DNA of 54,200 bases from Streptococcus sanguinis SK355 (GCF_000212855.1 NZ_GL890993.1:1809353-1863552); one strand, 5' to 3'. Positions 1-11,602 are shown, numbered from the stretch's first letter. The notes: a model not told the origin generated them from the letters alone. Made by a program: numbers and translations.

Positions 1-43
1 GTTAGAGTTCTTCCTAACCTTTGGAGTGAAGTGTTTTTTACCT

Positions 44-799
44 TTAAATCTGCATTTGGTTATAGGACTTACTAAAAGATTCAAGAACTTCCTTAGGAGC
101 CTTGTCATACTCGACAGAGCCTTCTAATGTTCCCTTGACAATAGTCCGGTTGGTTGCCGCAGCATCCTCACAAGTAACTAAAGTAATCTCTGTAACGCCT
201 TCAGTATCCTCAATCAGATCTGTTCGATCCGGAGTTACCGTTTCAACACTAGTGATTACATATGTATAGACTTGCTCTTTATCGGTGATATAGATTTTCA
301 TACCAACCTTGGCACGATCTAGTGGGGAAAAGAGCATGTTACTAGCCCCTGTGATGCCAAAGACATGGTGGCTAGCCAAGGCATAATTTCCCTGCCCCAT
401 CTGCTGAGTCTCTTTCATCGTACCAGCACCATAATACAATCCAGCATTATCCAGCCTTTTGAAGATTGGCAAATTCATGGATACTTCTGGAATCGAGATG
501 CCTCCGATAACAGGCAGTTGCTGGGCTTTCCACTGAGCATTGATGACCGCTTCTGTAGAAAGCGACTCTACCTTGTTAAAATCAAAACTTGTCTTAACAT
601 TTTTATTCTTATCAATAGAGTCTTTTGAAACCTTGCTGACCTGATATTGGTTGGTATGCCAAACCATAATCATGTTTCGGATTTGCGCATTAAAGATTAA
701 GCCAAGAGCCACAATAATTAATAATGTCGCAACAATATTGATAAAAATATTTCTTTTGCTTTTTTGTTTTCTTTTTCGACTTCTTTTTCCTTGTACCAT
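44..799 (-). CDS. srtA: Class A sortase (SrtA)
   Basis: Membrane-anchored transpeptidase that cuts LPXTG surface proteins between T and G and links them to peptidoglycan. The 251-aa product has a basic N-terminus, one membrane segment (about residues 18-40) and a sortase domain. The catalytic set is visible: His144 in ASHHVFG, Cys210 in TLVTC and Arg218 in ATNRT, with the spacing usual for streptococcal SrtA. It starts 14 nt after gyrA on the same strand, the standard streptococcal gyrA-srtA order, so it is probably co-transcribed with gyrA. A likely substrate in this window is the LPQTG 5'-nucleotidase at 19034-21194. Confidence 0.96.
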   Translation of the reverse strand: MVQGKRSRKRKQKSKRNIFINIVATLLIIVALGLIFNAQIRNMIMVWHTNQYQVSKVSKDSIDKNKNVKTSFDFNKVESLSTEAVINAQWKAQQLPVIGGISIPEVSMNLPIFKRLDNAGLYYGAGTMKETQQMGQGNYALASHHVFGITGASNMLFSPLDRAKVGMKIYITDKEQVYTYVITSVETVTPDRTDLIEDTEGVTEITLVTCEDAAATNRTIVKGTLEGSVEYDKAPKEVLESFSKSYNQMQI

Positions 800-813
800 A
801 TAGAGGTCCTCTT

Positions 814-3273
814 TTACGATTCGTTTTCTTCCTCTGCTACATCTTCTTTATCGTCTGCTTCGACGCTTGTAAAGGTGACAATCTGTGCATTTTGGTCCAG
901 ACGCATGACCTTAACTCCCATGGTTGAGCGACCGGTCTGAGAAATATTAGCCACACTGGTCCGAATGATGACACCTGTATTGGTGATAATCATCAAATCT
1001 TCCTCGCCAGTAACAGTCATCAGACCAGCAAGAGGCCCGTTCTTATCAGTGATATTGGCTGTTTTAATCCCTTTACCGCCACGGCCCTTGGTTGGGTACT
1101 CGCTAGCAAGAGTTCGCTTACCGTAGCCTTTTTCGGTAATGACAAGCACTTCGTCTCCCTCAGCAATCACACCAGCACCAACGACCTGATCGCCCTCTCG
1201 AAGATTAACTCCGCGAACACCAGTCGCTATACGGCTCATGCTCCGAACAGCTGTCTCATTGAAGCGGACAGAATAACCAAACTTAGTACCAATGATAACG
1301 TCTGCAACACCGTCCGTCAGAAAGACATTGATTAGCTCGTCTTCATCTTTCAAATTCAAAGCCTTAAGACCGTTCTGACGAATATTAGCAAATTCTGTTA
1401 CACTTGTCCGTTTGACCACCCCATGACGGGTAGTAAAGAAGAGATAGGAATCATCACTGCGATCTTGCTGGACATTAATAATGGTCTGAATGTTCTCTCC
1501 TTCATCCAGCTTCAAGAGATTAACAACAGGCAAGCCCTTGGCTGTCCGGCCATACTCAGGAATTTCATATCCTTTGAGACGATAAACCCGGCCTTTATTG
1601 GTAAAGAAGAGCAGTCTATCGTGAGTACTCGTTGAAACCAGCTCTTTGACGAAGTCATCGTCTTTGACACCAGTTCCTTGAACACCGCGGCCACCACGTT
1701 TCTGAGCAGTGAATTCAGCCTGATTCAGACGTTTGATATAACCTTTATTAGACAGGGTAATCAAAACATCCGCTTCCTCAATCAAATCTTCATCTTCAAG
1801 AGAAAGAACTTCCCCCACCATCAGTTCAGTTCGACGGTCATCCGCAAATTTACGCTTGACCTCGTCTAACTCTTCCTTGATAATAGTGATAACGCGCTCT
1901 GGCTTAGCCAAAATATCAGCCAAGTCCGCAATCAAAGCAATCAGCTCGTCGTACTCTGACTGAATCTTATCACGTTCCAAACCGGTCAGACGACGCAGAC
2001 GCATATCAAGGATGGCCTGACTCTGGCGCTCAGACAACTCAAACTTAGCCATCAATTCAGCTTGTGCTTCTGCATCTGTCTCACTATTACGGATAATGCG
2101 AATCACTTCATCAATGTGATCCAACGCAATCAGCAAACCAGCCAAGATATGAGCTCGCGCTTCTGCCTTTTCTTTATCGAAGGCAGTCCGTCGAGTCACC
2201 ACTTCCTTTTGGTGCTCAATGTAGGCTAACAAAATCTCACGCAAAGATAGAATCTTCGGCACACCATTTTGAATAGCCAGCATATTGAAGCTGAAATTGG
2301 TCTGCATCTGAGTCAGCTTGAAAAGGTTATTTAGAATGACATGAGCAGAGGCATCACGACGAACCTCAATGACAAAACGTACCCCTTCACGGTTGGACTC
2401 ATCACGAACAGCTGTGATACCGTCAATGCGTTTTTCCTGCACCAGACGAACAATATGCTCATGAACCTTAGTCTTATTAACCATGTAAGGAAACTCGGTT
2501 ACGACAATTCGTTCACGGCCATTTTTCATCTCTTCGATTTCAGTGCGAGAACGAAGAACAATCGAACCTTTCCCTGTTTCATAAGCCCGGTGAATACCGG
2601 ACTTACCCATAACCAGTGCTCCTGTTGGAAAATCTGGTCCAGGCAGGACTTCCATGATGTCGCGAGTTGTTGCTTCCGGATTGTCTATCACCAGCTTAAC
2701 TGCATCAATAGACTCACCAAGATTATGTGGTGGGATATTGGTCGCCATCCCAACCGCAATTCCTGTCGCTCCATTTACAAGCAGGTTAGGGAAGCGAGCA
2801 GGAAGAACTACAGGCTCTCTCTCGCTAGCATCATAGTTGTCAATATAATCAACAGTGTTTTTATTAATATCACGAAGCATCTCAAGAGCAATCTTACTCA
2901 TACGTGCTTCTGTATAACGCTGGGCAGCGGCTCCGTCTCCATCCATAGAACCAAAGTTCCCATGACCGTCTACTAGCATATAACGATAGCTCCACCATTG
3001 AGCCATCCGCACCATCGCTTCATAAATAGAAGAGTCACCATGCGGGTGATACTTACCCATGACATCCCCTGTGATACGAGCTGATTTCTTGTGAGGCTTC
3101 TCAGGTGTCACGCCCAGCTCATTCATACCATAGAGAATCCGACGGTGAACTGGCTTGAGACCATCACGAACATCTGGAAGTGCCCGAGCCACGATAACAC
3201 TCATTGCGTAATCGATGAAACTAGTCTTCATTTCACTAGTCAGATTAACATTTACTAAGTTTCTGTCTTGCAT
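814..3273 (-). CDS. gyrA: DNA gyrase subunit A
   Basis: Breakage-reunion subunit of gyrase, which introduces negative supercoils with GyrB. I place the start at the ATG at 3273 (MQDRNLV, 819 aa) because AAAGAAAGG lies about 8 nt upstream. An ATG at 3294 would add seven residues but has no ribosome site. Tyr120 in [10 protein letters not shown] is the catalytic tyrosine. The quinolone-resistance region has Ser81 and Glu85, the susceptible form. The C-terminal half holds the GyrA beta-pinwheel repeats and ends in an acidic tail. srtA follows closely. Confidence 0.97.
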   Translation of the reverse strand: MQDRNLVNVNLTSEMKTSFIDYAMSVIVARALPDVRDGLKPVHRRILYGMNELGVTPEKPHKKSARITGDVMGKYHPHGDSSIYEAMVRMAQWWSYRYMLVDGHGNFGSMDGDGAAAQRYTEARMSKIALEMLRDINKNTVDYIDNYDASEREPVVLPARFPNLLVNGATGIAVGMATNIPPHNLGESIDAVKLVIDNPEATTRDIMEVLPGPDFPTGALVMGKSGIHRAYETGKGSIVLRSRTEIEEMKNGRERIVVTEFPYMVNKTKVHEHIVRLVQEKRIDGITAVRDESNREGVRFVIEVRRDASAHVILNNLFKLTQMQTNFSFNMLAIQNGVPKILSLREILLAYIEHQKEVVTRRTAFDKEKAEARAHILAGLLIALDHIDEVIRIIRNSETDAEAQAELMAKFELSERQSQAILDMRLRRLTGLERDKIQSEYDELIALIADLADILAKPERVITIIKEELDEVKRKFADDRRTELMVGEVLSLEDEDLIEEADVLITLSNKGYIKRLNQAEFTAQKRGGRGVQGTGVKDDDFVKELVSTSTHDRLLFFTNKGRVYRLKGYEIPEYGRTAKGLPVVNLLKLDEGENIQTIINVQQDRSDDSYLFFTTRHGVVKRTSVTEFANIRQNGLKALNLKDEDELINVFLTDGVADVIIGTKFGYSVRFNETAVRSMSRIATGVRGVNLREGDQVVGAGVIAEGDEVLVITEKGYGKRTLASEYPTKGRGGKGIKTANITDKNGPLAGLMTVTGEEDLMIITNTGVIIRTSVANISQTGRSTMGVKVMRLDQNAQIVTFTSVEADDKEDVAEEENES

Positions 3274-3309
3274 TAAAAAATGCCTTTCTTTCATATTAAA
3301 CTATCTTAT

Positions 3310-3338
3310 ATTATACCACATTTTCTTTAATTTTTCAG
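3310..3338 (-). promoter_or_regulatory. gyrA promoter
   Basis: Minus-strand -10 TATAAT (3315-3310) preceded by TGG as an extended -10, with a weak CTGAAA -35 17 bp upstream. The 5' leader to the chosen gyrA start would be about 30 nt. Confidence 0.6.
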
Positions 3339-3390
3339 TATTTTGAACCGTTTGTAAAAACGTTTACATCGCTAGATACACAAGTTGACC

Positions 3391-4454
<1,064 letters not shown>

Positions 4455-4457
4455 TTA

Positions 4458-4495
4458 TAAAAACATCTCCTGATAAAAGGGGATGTTTTTTTGTT
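4458..4495 (+). terminator. ldh rho-independent terminator
   Basis: AACATCTCC pairs with GGGGATGTT across an 8-nt loop, followed by a run of seven T. Confidence 0.85.
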
Positions 4496-4498
4496 GCT

Positions 4499-4915
4499 TT
4501 AAATGGATTTGTTAGCAAAAATTTCAAGCAAATAAGGCGCAACAAGATCACTCTCTATGTCTTCCAAAGAAGAAATCCAGACAAAGTCTGTATGCTCTTC
4601 TGAATCCAATATAATATCACGATGCTCCACAATTCTGCCCTCATAAACTAAGCGTGTAAAAACAGTATCTTTGCTAGCATCAAACTGACTATCTTCGTGA
4701 ATAATCTTATCAATCTGAAGTTTTTGATTAACCTCTTCCATAGCCTCACGTAGAGCTGCCTCTCTAGGCAGTTCATTCTCTTCTACACTTCCGCCTGGAA
4801 TATCCCAATAAAATGGATAGACATTAGGAAGACCTCGCTTTATCTTAGAACGTTTGATAAGCAGATGCTTCCCGTCTTCCTCGATTAAGGCATGGGCGAT
4901 TAATTTTACTGTCAT
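4499..4915 (-). CDS. NUDIX hydrolase
   Basis: Small pyrophosphohydrolase of unknown substrate, 138 aa. The Nudix box runs from GGSVEENELPREAALREAME into EEVNQ, with the REAxEE core intact. I chose the ATG at 4915 (MTVKLIAHAL) because GGAGGA sits 7-8 nt upstream. A start 27 nt further up lacks a ribosome site. It is convergent with ldh and shares its terminator region. Nothing around it indicates a substrate. Confidence 0.85.
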   Translation of the reverse strand: MTVKLIAHALIEEDGKHLLIKRSKIKRGLPNVYPFYWDIPGGSVEENELPREAALREAMEEVNQKLQIDKIIHEDSQFDASKDTVFTRLVYEGRIVEHRDIILDSEEHTDFVWISSLEDIESDLVAPYLLEIFANKSI

Positions 4916-4974
4916 TGCATTTTCCTCCAAAAAAAAGAGCAAAAAAAGACTCCGAGGAGCCCAATTTTAAGTCA

Positions 4975-5046
4975 TCCACCCTGAGAGAATCGAACTCCCA
5001 TCTCAAGAACCGGAATCTTGCGTGATATCCATTACACTAAGGGTGG
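4975..5046 (-). tRNA. tRNA-Arg (CCG)
   Basis: A 72-nt cloverleaf on the minus strand. The acceptor stem is CCACCCT/AGGGTGG with discriminator A. The anticodon stem is CAAGA/TCTTG around loop TTCCGGT, so the anticodon is CCG. The T-arm GTTCGATTC is intact. No CCA is encoded. Confidence 0.93.
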
Positions 5047-5094
5047 CAACTAATTCATTATAACTGATTTTCTTTGAAAATACAAGTGAAAATC

Positions 5095-5127
5095 AGAAAA
5101 AGAAGTTGAGATTTCTCAACTTCTTTT
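5095..5127 (-). terminator. rpsA terminator
   Basis: Perfect stem AGAAGTTGAGA/TCTCAACTTCT with a 2-nt loop just past the rpsA stop, with T-runs on both strands. Confidence 0.8.
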
Positions 5128-5133
5128 ATCTAA

Positions 5134-6336
5134 TTACAATTCAATATCGCCAAACAAATCAGCCATTGAGAATCCAGTTTGAGTTTCTGGAAGTTCAAAG
5201 TCACGTTTTTCTTGACGTTTTGGACGACGAGGACGTGATTGACGTTTCTCATCTTTTTGTCCTTCTTCTTGAGCTGGGCGTTCTTCAAGAGCCTTGATAG
5301 AAAGTGATACACGCTCATCAGCAGCATTCACTTCAAGAACCTTAACAGTCACTTCTTGACCAACCTTAAGGGCATCCTTAGGGCTTTCAACACGTTTGTG
5401 TGAAATTTGTGAAATGTGAACAAGTCCATCAATTCCTGGCAATACTTCAACGAAAGCACCGAAATCAGTCAAACGTTTTACAGTTCCTTCAATCACATCG
5501 CCTGCAGCAAGTTTTTGCTCAACGCCATCCCATGGCCCAGGTGTTGTTGCTTTAAGAGAGAGGGACACGCGTCCTTCTTCTTCGTTCAAGTCAAGAACTT
5601 TCACTTCGATTTCATCACCAACTGATACAACAGACTTAGGTGATACGTTGCGTTCATGTGACAATTCAGTCAAGTGAACCAATCCGTCAACTCCGCCAAG
5701 GTCGATGAAAGCACCGAAGCTAGTGATGCGAGCAACTTTACCAGTTACAACATCGCCAACATTCAACTTACCAAAGACTTCAGCACGTGCTGCTGCAGCT
5801 TCAGCTTCTACAACTTCACGACGTGAAAGGATGAAGCGGTTTTCTTTTGGATCCACTTCTTTGATCTTAGCATCAAACTCTTGACCTACAAAACGTTCAG
5901 TGTTGCGAACGAAACGAGTGTCAAGCATTGAAGCAGGGATAAATCCACGAAGTCCTTCAAACTCAACTGAAAGTCCACCTTTAACAGCACGAGTACCCTT
6001 AACAGTGACAACTTCTTCTTCACGACCAACCAATTTGTCCCAAGCTTTGCGAGCTTCCAAACGTTTTTTAGATACCAGGTAAGTTACTGTGTCTGTATCT
6101 TTACCCACTACTTGACGAAGAACAAGCAATTCAAGTGTTTCACCTGGTTTTACAAGGTCGTTGATATCAGCGTCGCGGTCGTTTGTCAACTCACGAAGAG
6201 TCAAAACACCTTCAACACCAGTTCCAGCGATTGCAACATTAGCTTGGTTAGCGTCAACAGTCAATACTTCAGCAGTAACGACGTCACCTGGCTCAACTTG
6301 GCTAACACTGTTTAGCAAATCTTCAAATTCATTCAT
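5134..6336 (-). CDS. rpsA: 30S ribosomal protein S1
   Basis: RNA-binding protein that helps load mRNA on the ribosome. It has 400 aa with four S1/OB repeats (about residues 15-85, 100-170, 188-260 and 273-345), as in Firmicutes, against six in E. coli. The third and fourth repeats show the hallmarks [16 protein letters not shown] and [18 protein letters not shown] basic, low-complexity stretch ([15 protein letters not shown]) precedes the C-terminus. It starts MNEFEDLL, with a ribosome site upstream. Confidence 0.95.
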   Translation of the reverse strand: MNEFEDLLNSVSQVEPGDVVTAEVLTVDANQANVAIAGTGVEGVLTLRELTNDRDADINDLVKPGETLELLVLRQVVGKDTDTVTYLVSKKRLEARKAWDKLVGREEEVVTVKGTRAVKGGLSVEFEGLRGFIPASMLDTRFVRNTERFVGQEFDAKIKEVDPKENRFILSRREVVEAEAAAARAEVFGKLNVGDVVTGKVARITSFGAFIDLGGVDGLVHLTELSHERNVSPKSVVSVGDEIEVKVLDLNEEEGRVSLSLKATTPGPWDGVEQKLAAGDVIEGTVKRLTDFGAFVEVLPGIDGLVHISQISHKRVESPKDALKVGQEVTVKVLEVNAADERVSLSIKALEERPAQEEGQKDEKRQSRPRRPKRQEKRDFELPETQTGFSMADLFGDIEL

Positions 6337-6499
6337 CTAAAAAAATCCTCCAACAATCAAGCTTTCGCTTGACATACTACTTATTTATTTTCCTAAGCAC
6401 CCGCAAATGACATTGATCTATCGTTAACGATTTCCATCCTATAAAGAAATAAAACACCTAAGAACATTTTATTATTTTATCAGATCTATTACCTAAGAA

Positions 6500-6571
6500 C
6501 TGGGGTAGCTGGATTCGAACCAACGCATGAGGGAGTCAAAGTCCCTTGCCTTACCGCTTGGCTATACCCCA
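6500..6571 (-). tRNA. tRNA-Gln (TTG)
   Basis: A 72-nt tRNA with acceptor TGGGGTA/TACCCCA and discriminator G. The anticodon loop CTTTGAC lies between AGGGA and TCCCT, giving anticodon TTG. The T-arm GGTTCGAATCC is present. Confidence 0.94.
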
Positions 6572-6620
6572 AAAAGAGCGCTGACAAAAGTCACTTTATC
6601 ATCGTCACAATGAACGCTAA

Positions 6621-6701
6621 TGGAGAGAGAGGGATTCGAACCCCCGAACCCGAAGGAGCGGATTTACAGTCCGCCGCGTTTAGCCTCTTCGCTATCTCTC
6701 C
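6621..6701 (-). tRNA. tRNA-Tyr (GTA)
   Basis: An 81-nt class II tRNA with a long variable arm (CTCCTTCGGGTTCGG region). The acceptor is GGAGAGA/TCTCTCC with discriminator A. The anticodon loop CTGTAAA lies between GCGGA and TCCGC, giving anticodon GTA. It is 49 nt from tRNA-Gln, probably one transcript. Confidence 0.94.
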
Positions 6702-6751
6702 GACAATCAACGCTATCTATTATAACATTGATACAATGAAAATGCAAGCCC

Positions 6752-6982
6752 TTATTTGCTTAAATTATAGGTTTCAATCAAAGTTTCCACGGCTCTTTCA
6801 AGTTTTTTATAAAAACTTTCAGCATTTCCATTTTTGATGATAGCAAACTGGCCGTCTAGTTCGGCAATCTCGCCAATAACTTTCTTGCCAATAGTAAGAC
6901 TGTAACCGTCAAATTGGTCTGCTCCGACTTTCACTTTGCTATCTGTGATTTGAATTTCAATCTTTTTATCTTTTTTACTCAT
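6752..6982 (-). CDS. DUF2969 family small protein
   Basis: A 76-aa lysine-rich protein, MSKKDKKIEIQI onward, of a short lactic-acid-bacterial family (DUF2969) with no known function. It has no membrane segment or signal peptide. The sequence alternates short beta-like strands (VIGEIAELDGQFAII) and ends in a helix. It has a ribosome site (AAAGAGGTAAG) and lies between ilvE and the tRNA pair on the same strand. Confidence 0.8.
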   Translation of the reverse strand: MSKKDKKIEIQITDSKVKVGADQFDGYSLTIGKKVIGEIAELDGQFAIIKNGNAESFYKKLERAVETLIETYNLSK

Positions 6983-7055
6983 AACTTACCTCTTTCAAAT
7001 TTCTATTGTACACGAAAAAGGCTGACTACGCAAGCTATCTTAGGCTAGAATTACA

Positions 7056-7083
7056 GAAAAACTGCCCAATCAAGGACAGCTTT
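7056..7083 (-). terminator. ilvE terminator
   Basis: The minus-strand hairpin CTGTCC/GGGCAG is followed by TTTTT a few bases after the ilvE stop. Confidence 0.7.
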
Positions 7084-7087
7084 TAGA

Positions 7088-8107
7088 TTATACTTTTACA
7101 ATCCAACCTTCTGGCGCTTCTATATCACCGAACTGGATACCAGTCAATTCGTCATACAGCTTGCGAGTGACTGGGCCGACTTCTGTTTCGCTATAAAAGA
7201 CATGGAAATCTTCGCCGTGCTGGATACCTCCGATAGGGGAGATAACTGCAGCTGTTCCGCAAGCTCCAGCTTCAGTAAATTTACCCAAGTCCGCCAGAGG
7301 AACATCACCCTCAATCGGTTTGAGTCCTAGTCTATGCTCCGCCAGATAAAGCAAAGAGTACTTGGTGATGGATGGCAAGATTGAGGGACTGAGCGGCGTT
7401 ACAAACTCATTATTCTTAGTAATACCAAAGAAATTCGCTGAACCCACTTCTTCAATCTTAGTATGGGTTGCTGGATCCAGATAAATCACATCTGAGAAAT
7501 GCTTATCCTTAGCAATCTTTCCTGGTAATAAGCTAGCAGCGTAATTGCCACCCACTTTTGCCGCACCAGTTCCGTGCGGTGCCGCACGATCATAGTCATC
7601 TGAGACAATGAAGTTAGTTGGAGTCAGACCGCCTTTGAAGTAATTGCCGACTGGCATTACAAAGATTGTAAAAATGTATTCTTCAGCTGGTTTCACTCCG
7701 ATAATGTCACCGACTCCAATCAAGAGAGGTCGAATATAAAGGGTTCCGCCTGTTCCATAAGGTGGTACATATTCTTCATTAGCTCGGACAACCTGCTTAA
7801 CTGCATCCACAAACATTTCTGTTGGAACCTGCGGCATGAGCAAGCGATCAGCTGTCAGCTGTAAACGCTCCGCATTTTTATCCGGACGGAAAAGCTGAAT
7901 ACTACCGTCCTTAGTTCGATAAGCCTTCAGACCTTCAAAAGCCTGCTGGCCATAGTGAAGGCTAGGAGACGACTCAGAGATATGGAGCGTAGCGTCCTCT
8001 GTTAATGTTCCTTTTTCCCACTGGCCATTGCGATAGTATGCTAAATAGCGATAAGGTAATTTCATATATGAGAATCCTAGATTTTCCCAGTCAAGATTTA
8101 CAGTCAT
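7088..8107 (-). CDS. ilvE: Branched-chain amino acid aminotransferase
   Basis: PLP enzyme that interconverts Leu, Ile and Val with their 2-keto acids, using 2-oxoglutarate and glutamate. The 339-aa length is usual for the group. The PLP lysine lies in GTGAAKVGGNYAAS, with the YLDPATHTKIEEVGSANFF segment downstream. A GGAGAAAGACC ribosome site precedes the ATG. It stands downstream of parC, as in other streptococci, but the parC terminator lies between, so it is probably separately transcribed. Confidence 0.95.
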   Translation of the reverse strand: MTVNLDWENLGFSYMKLPYRYLAYYRNGQWEKGTLTEDATLHISESSPSLHYGQQAFEGLKAYRTKDGSIQLFRPDKNAERLQLTADRLLMPQVPTEMFVDAVKQVVRANEEYVPPYGTGGTLYIRPLLIGVGDIIGVKPAEEYIFTIFVMPVGNYFKGGLTPTNFIVSDDYDRAAPHGTGAAKVGGNYAASLLPGKIAKDKHFSDVIYLDPATHTKIEEVGSANFFGITKNNEFVTPLSPSILPSITKYSLLYLAEHRLGLKPIEGDVPLADLGKFTEAGACGTAAVISPIGGIQHGEDFHVFYSETEVGPVTRKLYDELTGIQFGDIEAPEGWIVKV

Positions 8108-8247
8108 GGTCTTTCTCCTCTTCTTCCAAACTTCATTTTTAGATACTCCCTATTTTACACCTTTTTGAGATATTTTCAAGTATTATTTTCAATTTTCAGA
8201 AAATTTTGTTATTCAATCTTTTGTGCCACTATCAAACTTTTAGAAAT

Positions 8248-8275
8248 TGAAAAACCAGCTCCTGCGAACTGGTTT
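8248..8275 (-). terminator. parC terminator
   Basis: Minus-strand stem AAACCAG/CTGGTTT with a 10-nt loop and a T-run directly after the parC stop. Confidence 0.75.
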
Positions 8276-8280
8276 GATGA

Positions 8281-10734
8281 TTATTTGATGTAAGCTGAGA
8301 AGACTTCTTCGTCTGATATGGTATCAGAAATGAAGCTGCCATTGCTAGTTCTCTCAGACAGGCTAAGATCAGCTAGATTAATCTCATAGGCAGTTCCTTT
8401 ATTAGAAAGCACCTGCAAAATCTGCTCCTCACTAGCTTCTGCTTCTGTTGTGAAGAGGTCAAAGTCCACTGCTTCGCCATAGACTGGTCCAGCCACAAAG
8501 ACACGATGTGGCTTCTTGGTCTTAAGCTCTCTCAGAACTTGAAGACCGCGATTTGCCCGACTGGTAACAGGAATATCTGCGACTGCCATACGCTTGATCG
8601 AACCTCGCTGAGTCAGGAGGTAAAGCGAGTCTGTGTTGGCGATAAAGGCTGCCGCTAGGACATCGTCCTTCTTGAGGTTGATGGCTTTAACCCCAGCCGC
8701 CTTAGCTCCGATGACAGGTACTTCCTCAATATTGAAGCGCAGTGCATAGCCATTCTTGGTCACGAGCATAACATCATCTAGCTTAATCGGCGCCAGAGCA
8801 ATGACCTGATCTTCTTCATTTTTCAGCTTGGCAAACTTGAGCGACTTAGACTTGTAGGTCCGCCAAGGACTGAACTCCTTGCGCTCTACACGCTTGATTT
8901 GACCTAACTTGGTCGCTGCAAAGTAAGTCCCCTCTTCAAAGCTGTCCAGCAATTCTGTATAGATAACCTCTTCCTTGGTATCAAAGTTGCTGATGGTCTG
9001 GCTGAGGTGTTCTCCAATCTCTTTCCAGCGGATGTCTGACAGCTCATGAACAGGCCGGTAAATGACATTTCCAAGACTCGTAAAGATCAGCAAATGCTGG
9101 GTCGTCTTGGCAGGGCTAACAAAAATCAGTCGGTCATCATCGCGCTTGCCCATCTCCTCTAGGGTCGAAGCTGAGAAGGAACGCGGACTTGTCCGCTTGA
9201 TATAACCAGAACGAGTCACGCTGACATAGGTCTCTTCCTCAACAATGAGACTAGCTGTATCAATCTCAATGGCGTTTGCCGTATCCTGCAACTCACTGAG
9301 ACGCGGATTGCCAAACTTCTTCTTGACATCGCGGAGCTCCCGCTTCATGAGGTTATACATAGTCCGCTCATCACCGATAATGGCTGCCAGCATCGCAATC
9401 TTCTCGCGCAGCTCTGCTTCTTCCTCTTCCAGAACCACTACGTCTGTATTTGTCAAACGGTAGAGTTGGAGAGTGACGATAGCCTCAGCCTGCTCCTCAG
9501 TGAAATCATAGCTGACTTTAAGATTTTCCTTGGCGTCTGCTTTGTTTTCTGAAGCACGAATCAGGGCAATCACCTCGTCCAAGATGGAAAGCACCCGAAT
9601 CAGTCCTTCCACGATATGCAGCCGTTTCTCAGCCTTAGCCTTGTCAAAGCGGCTGCGAGCCAGAATGATCTCCTTGCGGTGGGCAATATAACTGGTCAAG
9701 ATTGGCACAATTCCCACCAAACGAGGCGTGAAATTGTCAATAGCCACCATGTTGAAGTTATAATTCACCTGCAAATCAGTGTACTTGAAGAGGTAGTTGA
9801 GAATCAGCTCGGTATTAGCGTCTTTCTTGAGTTCGATGGCAATGCGAAGACCGTCCCGGTCGGATTCGTCCCGAACCTCAGCAATGCCAGCCACCTTGTT
9901 ATTGACCCGCACATCATCGATTTTCTTGACCAAGACCGCTTTATTAATCTCATAAGGAATCTCGGTGATGACGATTTGCTCTTTACCGCCCTTCAGCTTT
10001 TCAATCTCAGTTCTGGAGCGCACTACAACGCGACCTTTGCCAGTCTCGTAGGCTTTCTTGATTTCATCACGACCTTGGACAATAGCTCCTGTCGGAAAAT
10101 CTGGGCCAGGCAGAAACTCCATGAGTTTGTCCACCTTGGCAGACGGATGATCAATCATATAGATAACCGCGTCAATGACTTCGGCTAGATTATGAGGTGG
10201 AATATCAGTCGCATAACCAGCAGAAATCCCAGTTGCTCCATTGACCAAAAGATTAGGAAAGGCTGCCGGCAGAACGGTCGGCTCCTTCTCGGTATCGTCA
10301 AAGTTCCAAGCAAAAGGAACAGTATCTTTCTCGATATCCTGCAAAAGATAGCCAGCCATCTCAGACAGCCGCGCCTCAGTATAACGCATAGCCGCCGGTG
10401 GATCACCGTCCATAGAACCATTGTTTCCGTGCATCTCGACAAGAATCTCACGATTTTTCCAGTCCTGAGACATGCGAACCATGGCATCGTAGATGGAGCT
10501 GTCACCGTGAGGGTGGAAATTCCCCATGATATTCCCGACAGACTTAGCAGACTTACGGTATCCCTTGTCAAAGGTGTTGCCGTCCTTGTTCATCGAATAA
10601 AGAATACGGCGCTGAACAGGCTTCAAGCCATCGCGAATGTCCGGCAAGGCCCGCTCTTGAATGATGTATTTGGAGTAGCGACCAAAGCGCTCTCCCATGA
10701 TGTCCTCAAGGGACATGTTTTGAATGTTGGACAT
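8281..10734 (-). CDS. parC: DNA topoisomerase IV subunit A
   Basis: Breakage-reunion subunit of topoisomerase IV, which decatenates daughter chromosomes with ParE. It has 817 aa. Tyr118 in AAMRYTEARLSE is the catalytic tyrosine. Ser79 and Asp83 in [12 protein letters not shown] are the quinolone-susceptible residues. The C-terminal domain has the shorter ParC pinwheel. In streptococci parC usually lies close behind parE. Here parE is about 5.5 kb upstream, with accessory genes between. Confidence 0.96.
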   Translation of the reverse strand: MSNIQNMSLEDIMGERFGRYSKYIIQERALPDIRDGLKPVQRRILYSMNKDGNTFDKGYRKSAKSVGNIMGNFHPHGDSSIYDAMVRMSQDWKNREILVEMHGNNGSMDGDPPAAMRYTEARLSEMAGYLLQDIEKDTVPFAWNFDDTEKEPTVLPAAFPNLLVNGATGISAGYATDIPPHNLAEVIDAVIYMIDHPSAKVDKLMEFLPGPDFPTGAIVQGRDEIKKAYETGKGRVVVRSRTEIEKLKGGKEQIVITEIPYEINKAVLVKKIDDVRVNNKVAGIAEVRDESDRDGLRIAIELKKDANTELILNYLFKYTDLQVNYNFNMVAIDNFTPRLVGIVPILTSYIAHRKEIILARSRFDKAKAEKRLHIVEGLIRVLSILDEVIALIRASENKADAKENLKVSYDFTEEQAEAIVTLQLYRLTNTDVVVLEEEEAELREKIAMLAAIIGDERTMYNLMKRELRDVKKKFGNPRLSELQDTANAIEIDTASLIVEEETYVSVTRSGYIKRTSPRSFSASTLEEMGKRDDDRLIFVSPAKTTQHLLIFTSLGNVIYRPVHELSDIRWKEIGEHLSQTISNFDTKEEVIYTELLDSFEEGTYFAATKLGQIKRVERKEFSPWRTYKSKSLKFAKLKNEEDQVIALAPIKLDDVMLVTKNGYALRFNIEEVPVIGAKAAGVKAINLKKDDVLAAAFIANTDSLYLLTQRGSIKRMAVADIPVTSRANRGLQVLRELKTKKPHRVFVAGPVYGEAVDFDLFTTEAEASEEQILQVLSNKGTAYEINLADLSLSERTSNGSFISDTISDEEVFSAYIK

Positions 10735-10770
10735 AATAATTCTCTTTTTTATTTTTCTTTTTAATAATAA

Positions 10771-11586
10771 CTAGAAGCTAAGCCTCTCTTTAGCATACTC
10801 AATCATTTTTTCTGCTGTTGCTTTGTCATAGTGGAAGCCGGTTTTGAGAGAGAAAGCTTGTGCTTCTTTGTGGAAAAAGCGCATGGTAGCTAAGAGAGAT
10901 TTGGTGATTTTTTTCTGGTCAGAAAAGTCAAGCAAGGCAGTAAATTCTTTCTCTTTTTCAGCAGGCAAATACTGAAAGAGGTACTTGTAGTTCTTGCCAA
11001 CATCAACCGAACCCTTATCTGCTGCCACTTGCCAAGCTAAAAGCTTGAGCAATTCTTGTTGGCAGATGCCATAGAGATGATCCGTCGCATAGACCAGGTG
11101 ATTCCGATGAATGCCCTTGACTACATAAGCTGACACCCACCAAAATTCATTGCAGGATTTGTCAAAGTCAGTCGCACTAGCTGGTGTCGTCCAATAGCGC
11201 TTGGGTGCCGGTGCATAAGGAGCAAACAGCCCCCGCGGGTCATCCAGCACCGTGAAATCCGCTTCGCTATCCACCCACTCTTTGATGTGCTCCTTAGAAC
11301 AAAGGGTCAAATCTATCCGATTTCCATCCTCAAAAAGCATGAGGTAGAGACGGCGATGGTCTAGTAGGACATGCTGCTCAATCATGCGCTTTCCAAACCT
11401 TTCCAACCAAGCAAGGTCAGCCACCAGACCATCCAAATCCTCCACAATGTAGACTACATCATAGTCTTGGAACTCGTCCTTGGGAGCATTTGGATTTGTC
11501 CGCGAGCCGGACATAGCGACAGCATCAACCTGTAGCACTTTTGCGGTTTGCAAAATCACTTCAAACATCTCGGTTTCAGTTCTCAT
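10771..11586 (-). CDS. ANT(6)-like aminoglycoside adenylyltransferase
   Basis: A 271-aa nucleotidyltransferase of the streptomycin 6-adenylyltransferase (AadE/ANT(6)) family. The motif GSRTNPNAP followed by FQDYDVVYIV gives the metal-binding GS and DxD residues. RIDLTL supplies the third acid. I start at the ATG at 11586 (MRTETEMFEV) with AGGTAGGTG upstream. The longer frame to 11634 would overlap the preceding GNAT gene. Chromosomal members of this family are common in Firmicutes and often give no resistance, so streptomycin modification is only a possibility. Confidence 0.8.
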   Translation of the reverse strand: MRTETEMFEVILQTAKVLQVDAVAMSGSRTNPNAPKDEFQDYDVVYIVEDLDGLVADLAWLERFGKRMIEQHVLLDHRRLYLMLFEDGNRIDLTLCSKEHIKEWVDSEADFTVLDDPRGLFAPYAPAPKRYWTTPASATDFDKSCNEFWWVSAYVVKGIHRNHLVYATDHLYGICQQELLKLLAWQVAADKGSVDVGKNYKYLFQYLPAEKEKEFTALLDFSDQKKITKSLLATMRFFHKEAQAFSLKTGFHYDKATAEKMIEYAKERLSF

Positions 11587-11602
11587 GGAAACACCTACCT
11601 TT

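Noticed and set aside
2341..2976. Plus-strand frame of about 210 codons inside gyrA
   Set aside because: It is antisense to a certain gene and has no recognisable domain. Other frames opposite parC and parE are of the same kind.
3353..3368. Possible catabolite (cre) site TGTAAAAACGTTTACA between gyrA and ldh
   Set aside because: The arms TGTAAA/TTTACA are good, but the total length is 2 bp over the standard cre pattern. I cannot support CcpA control from sequence alone.
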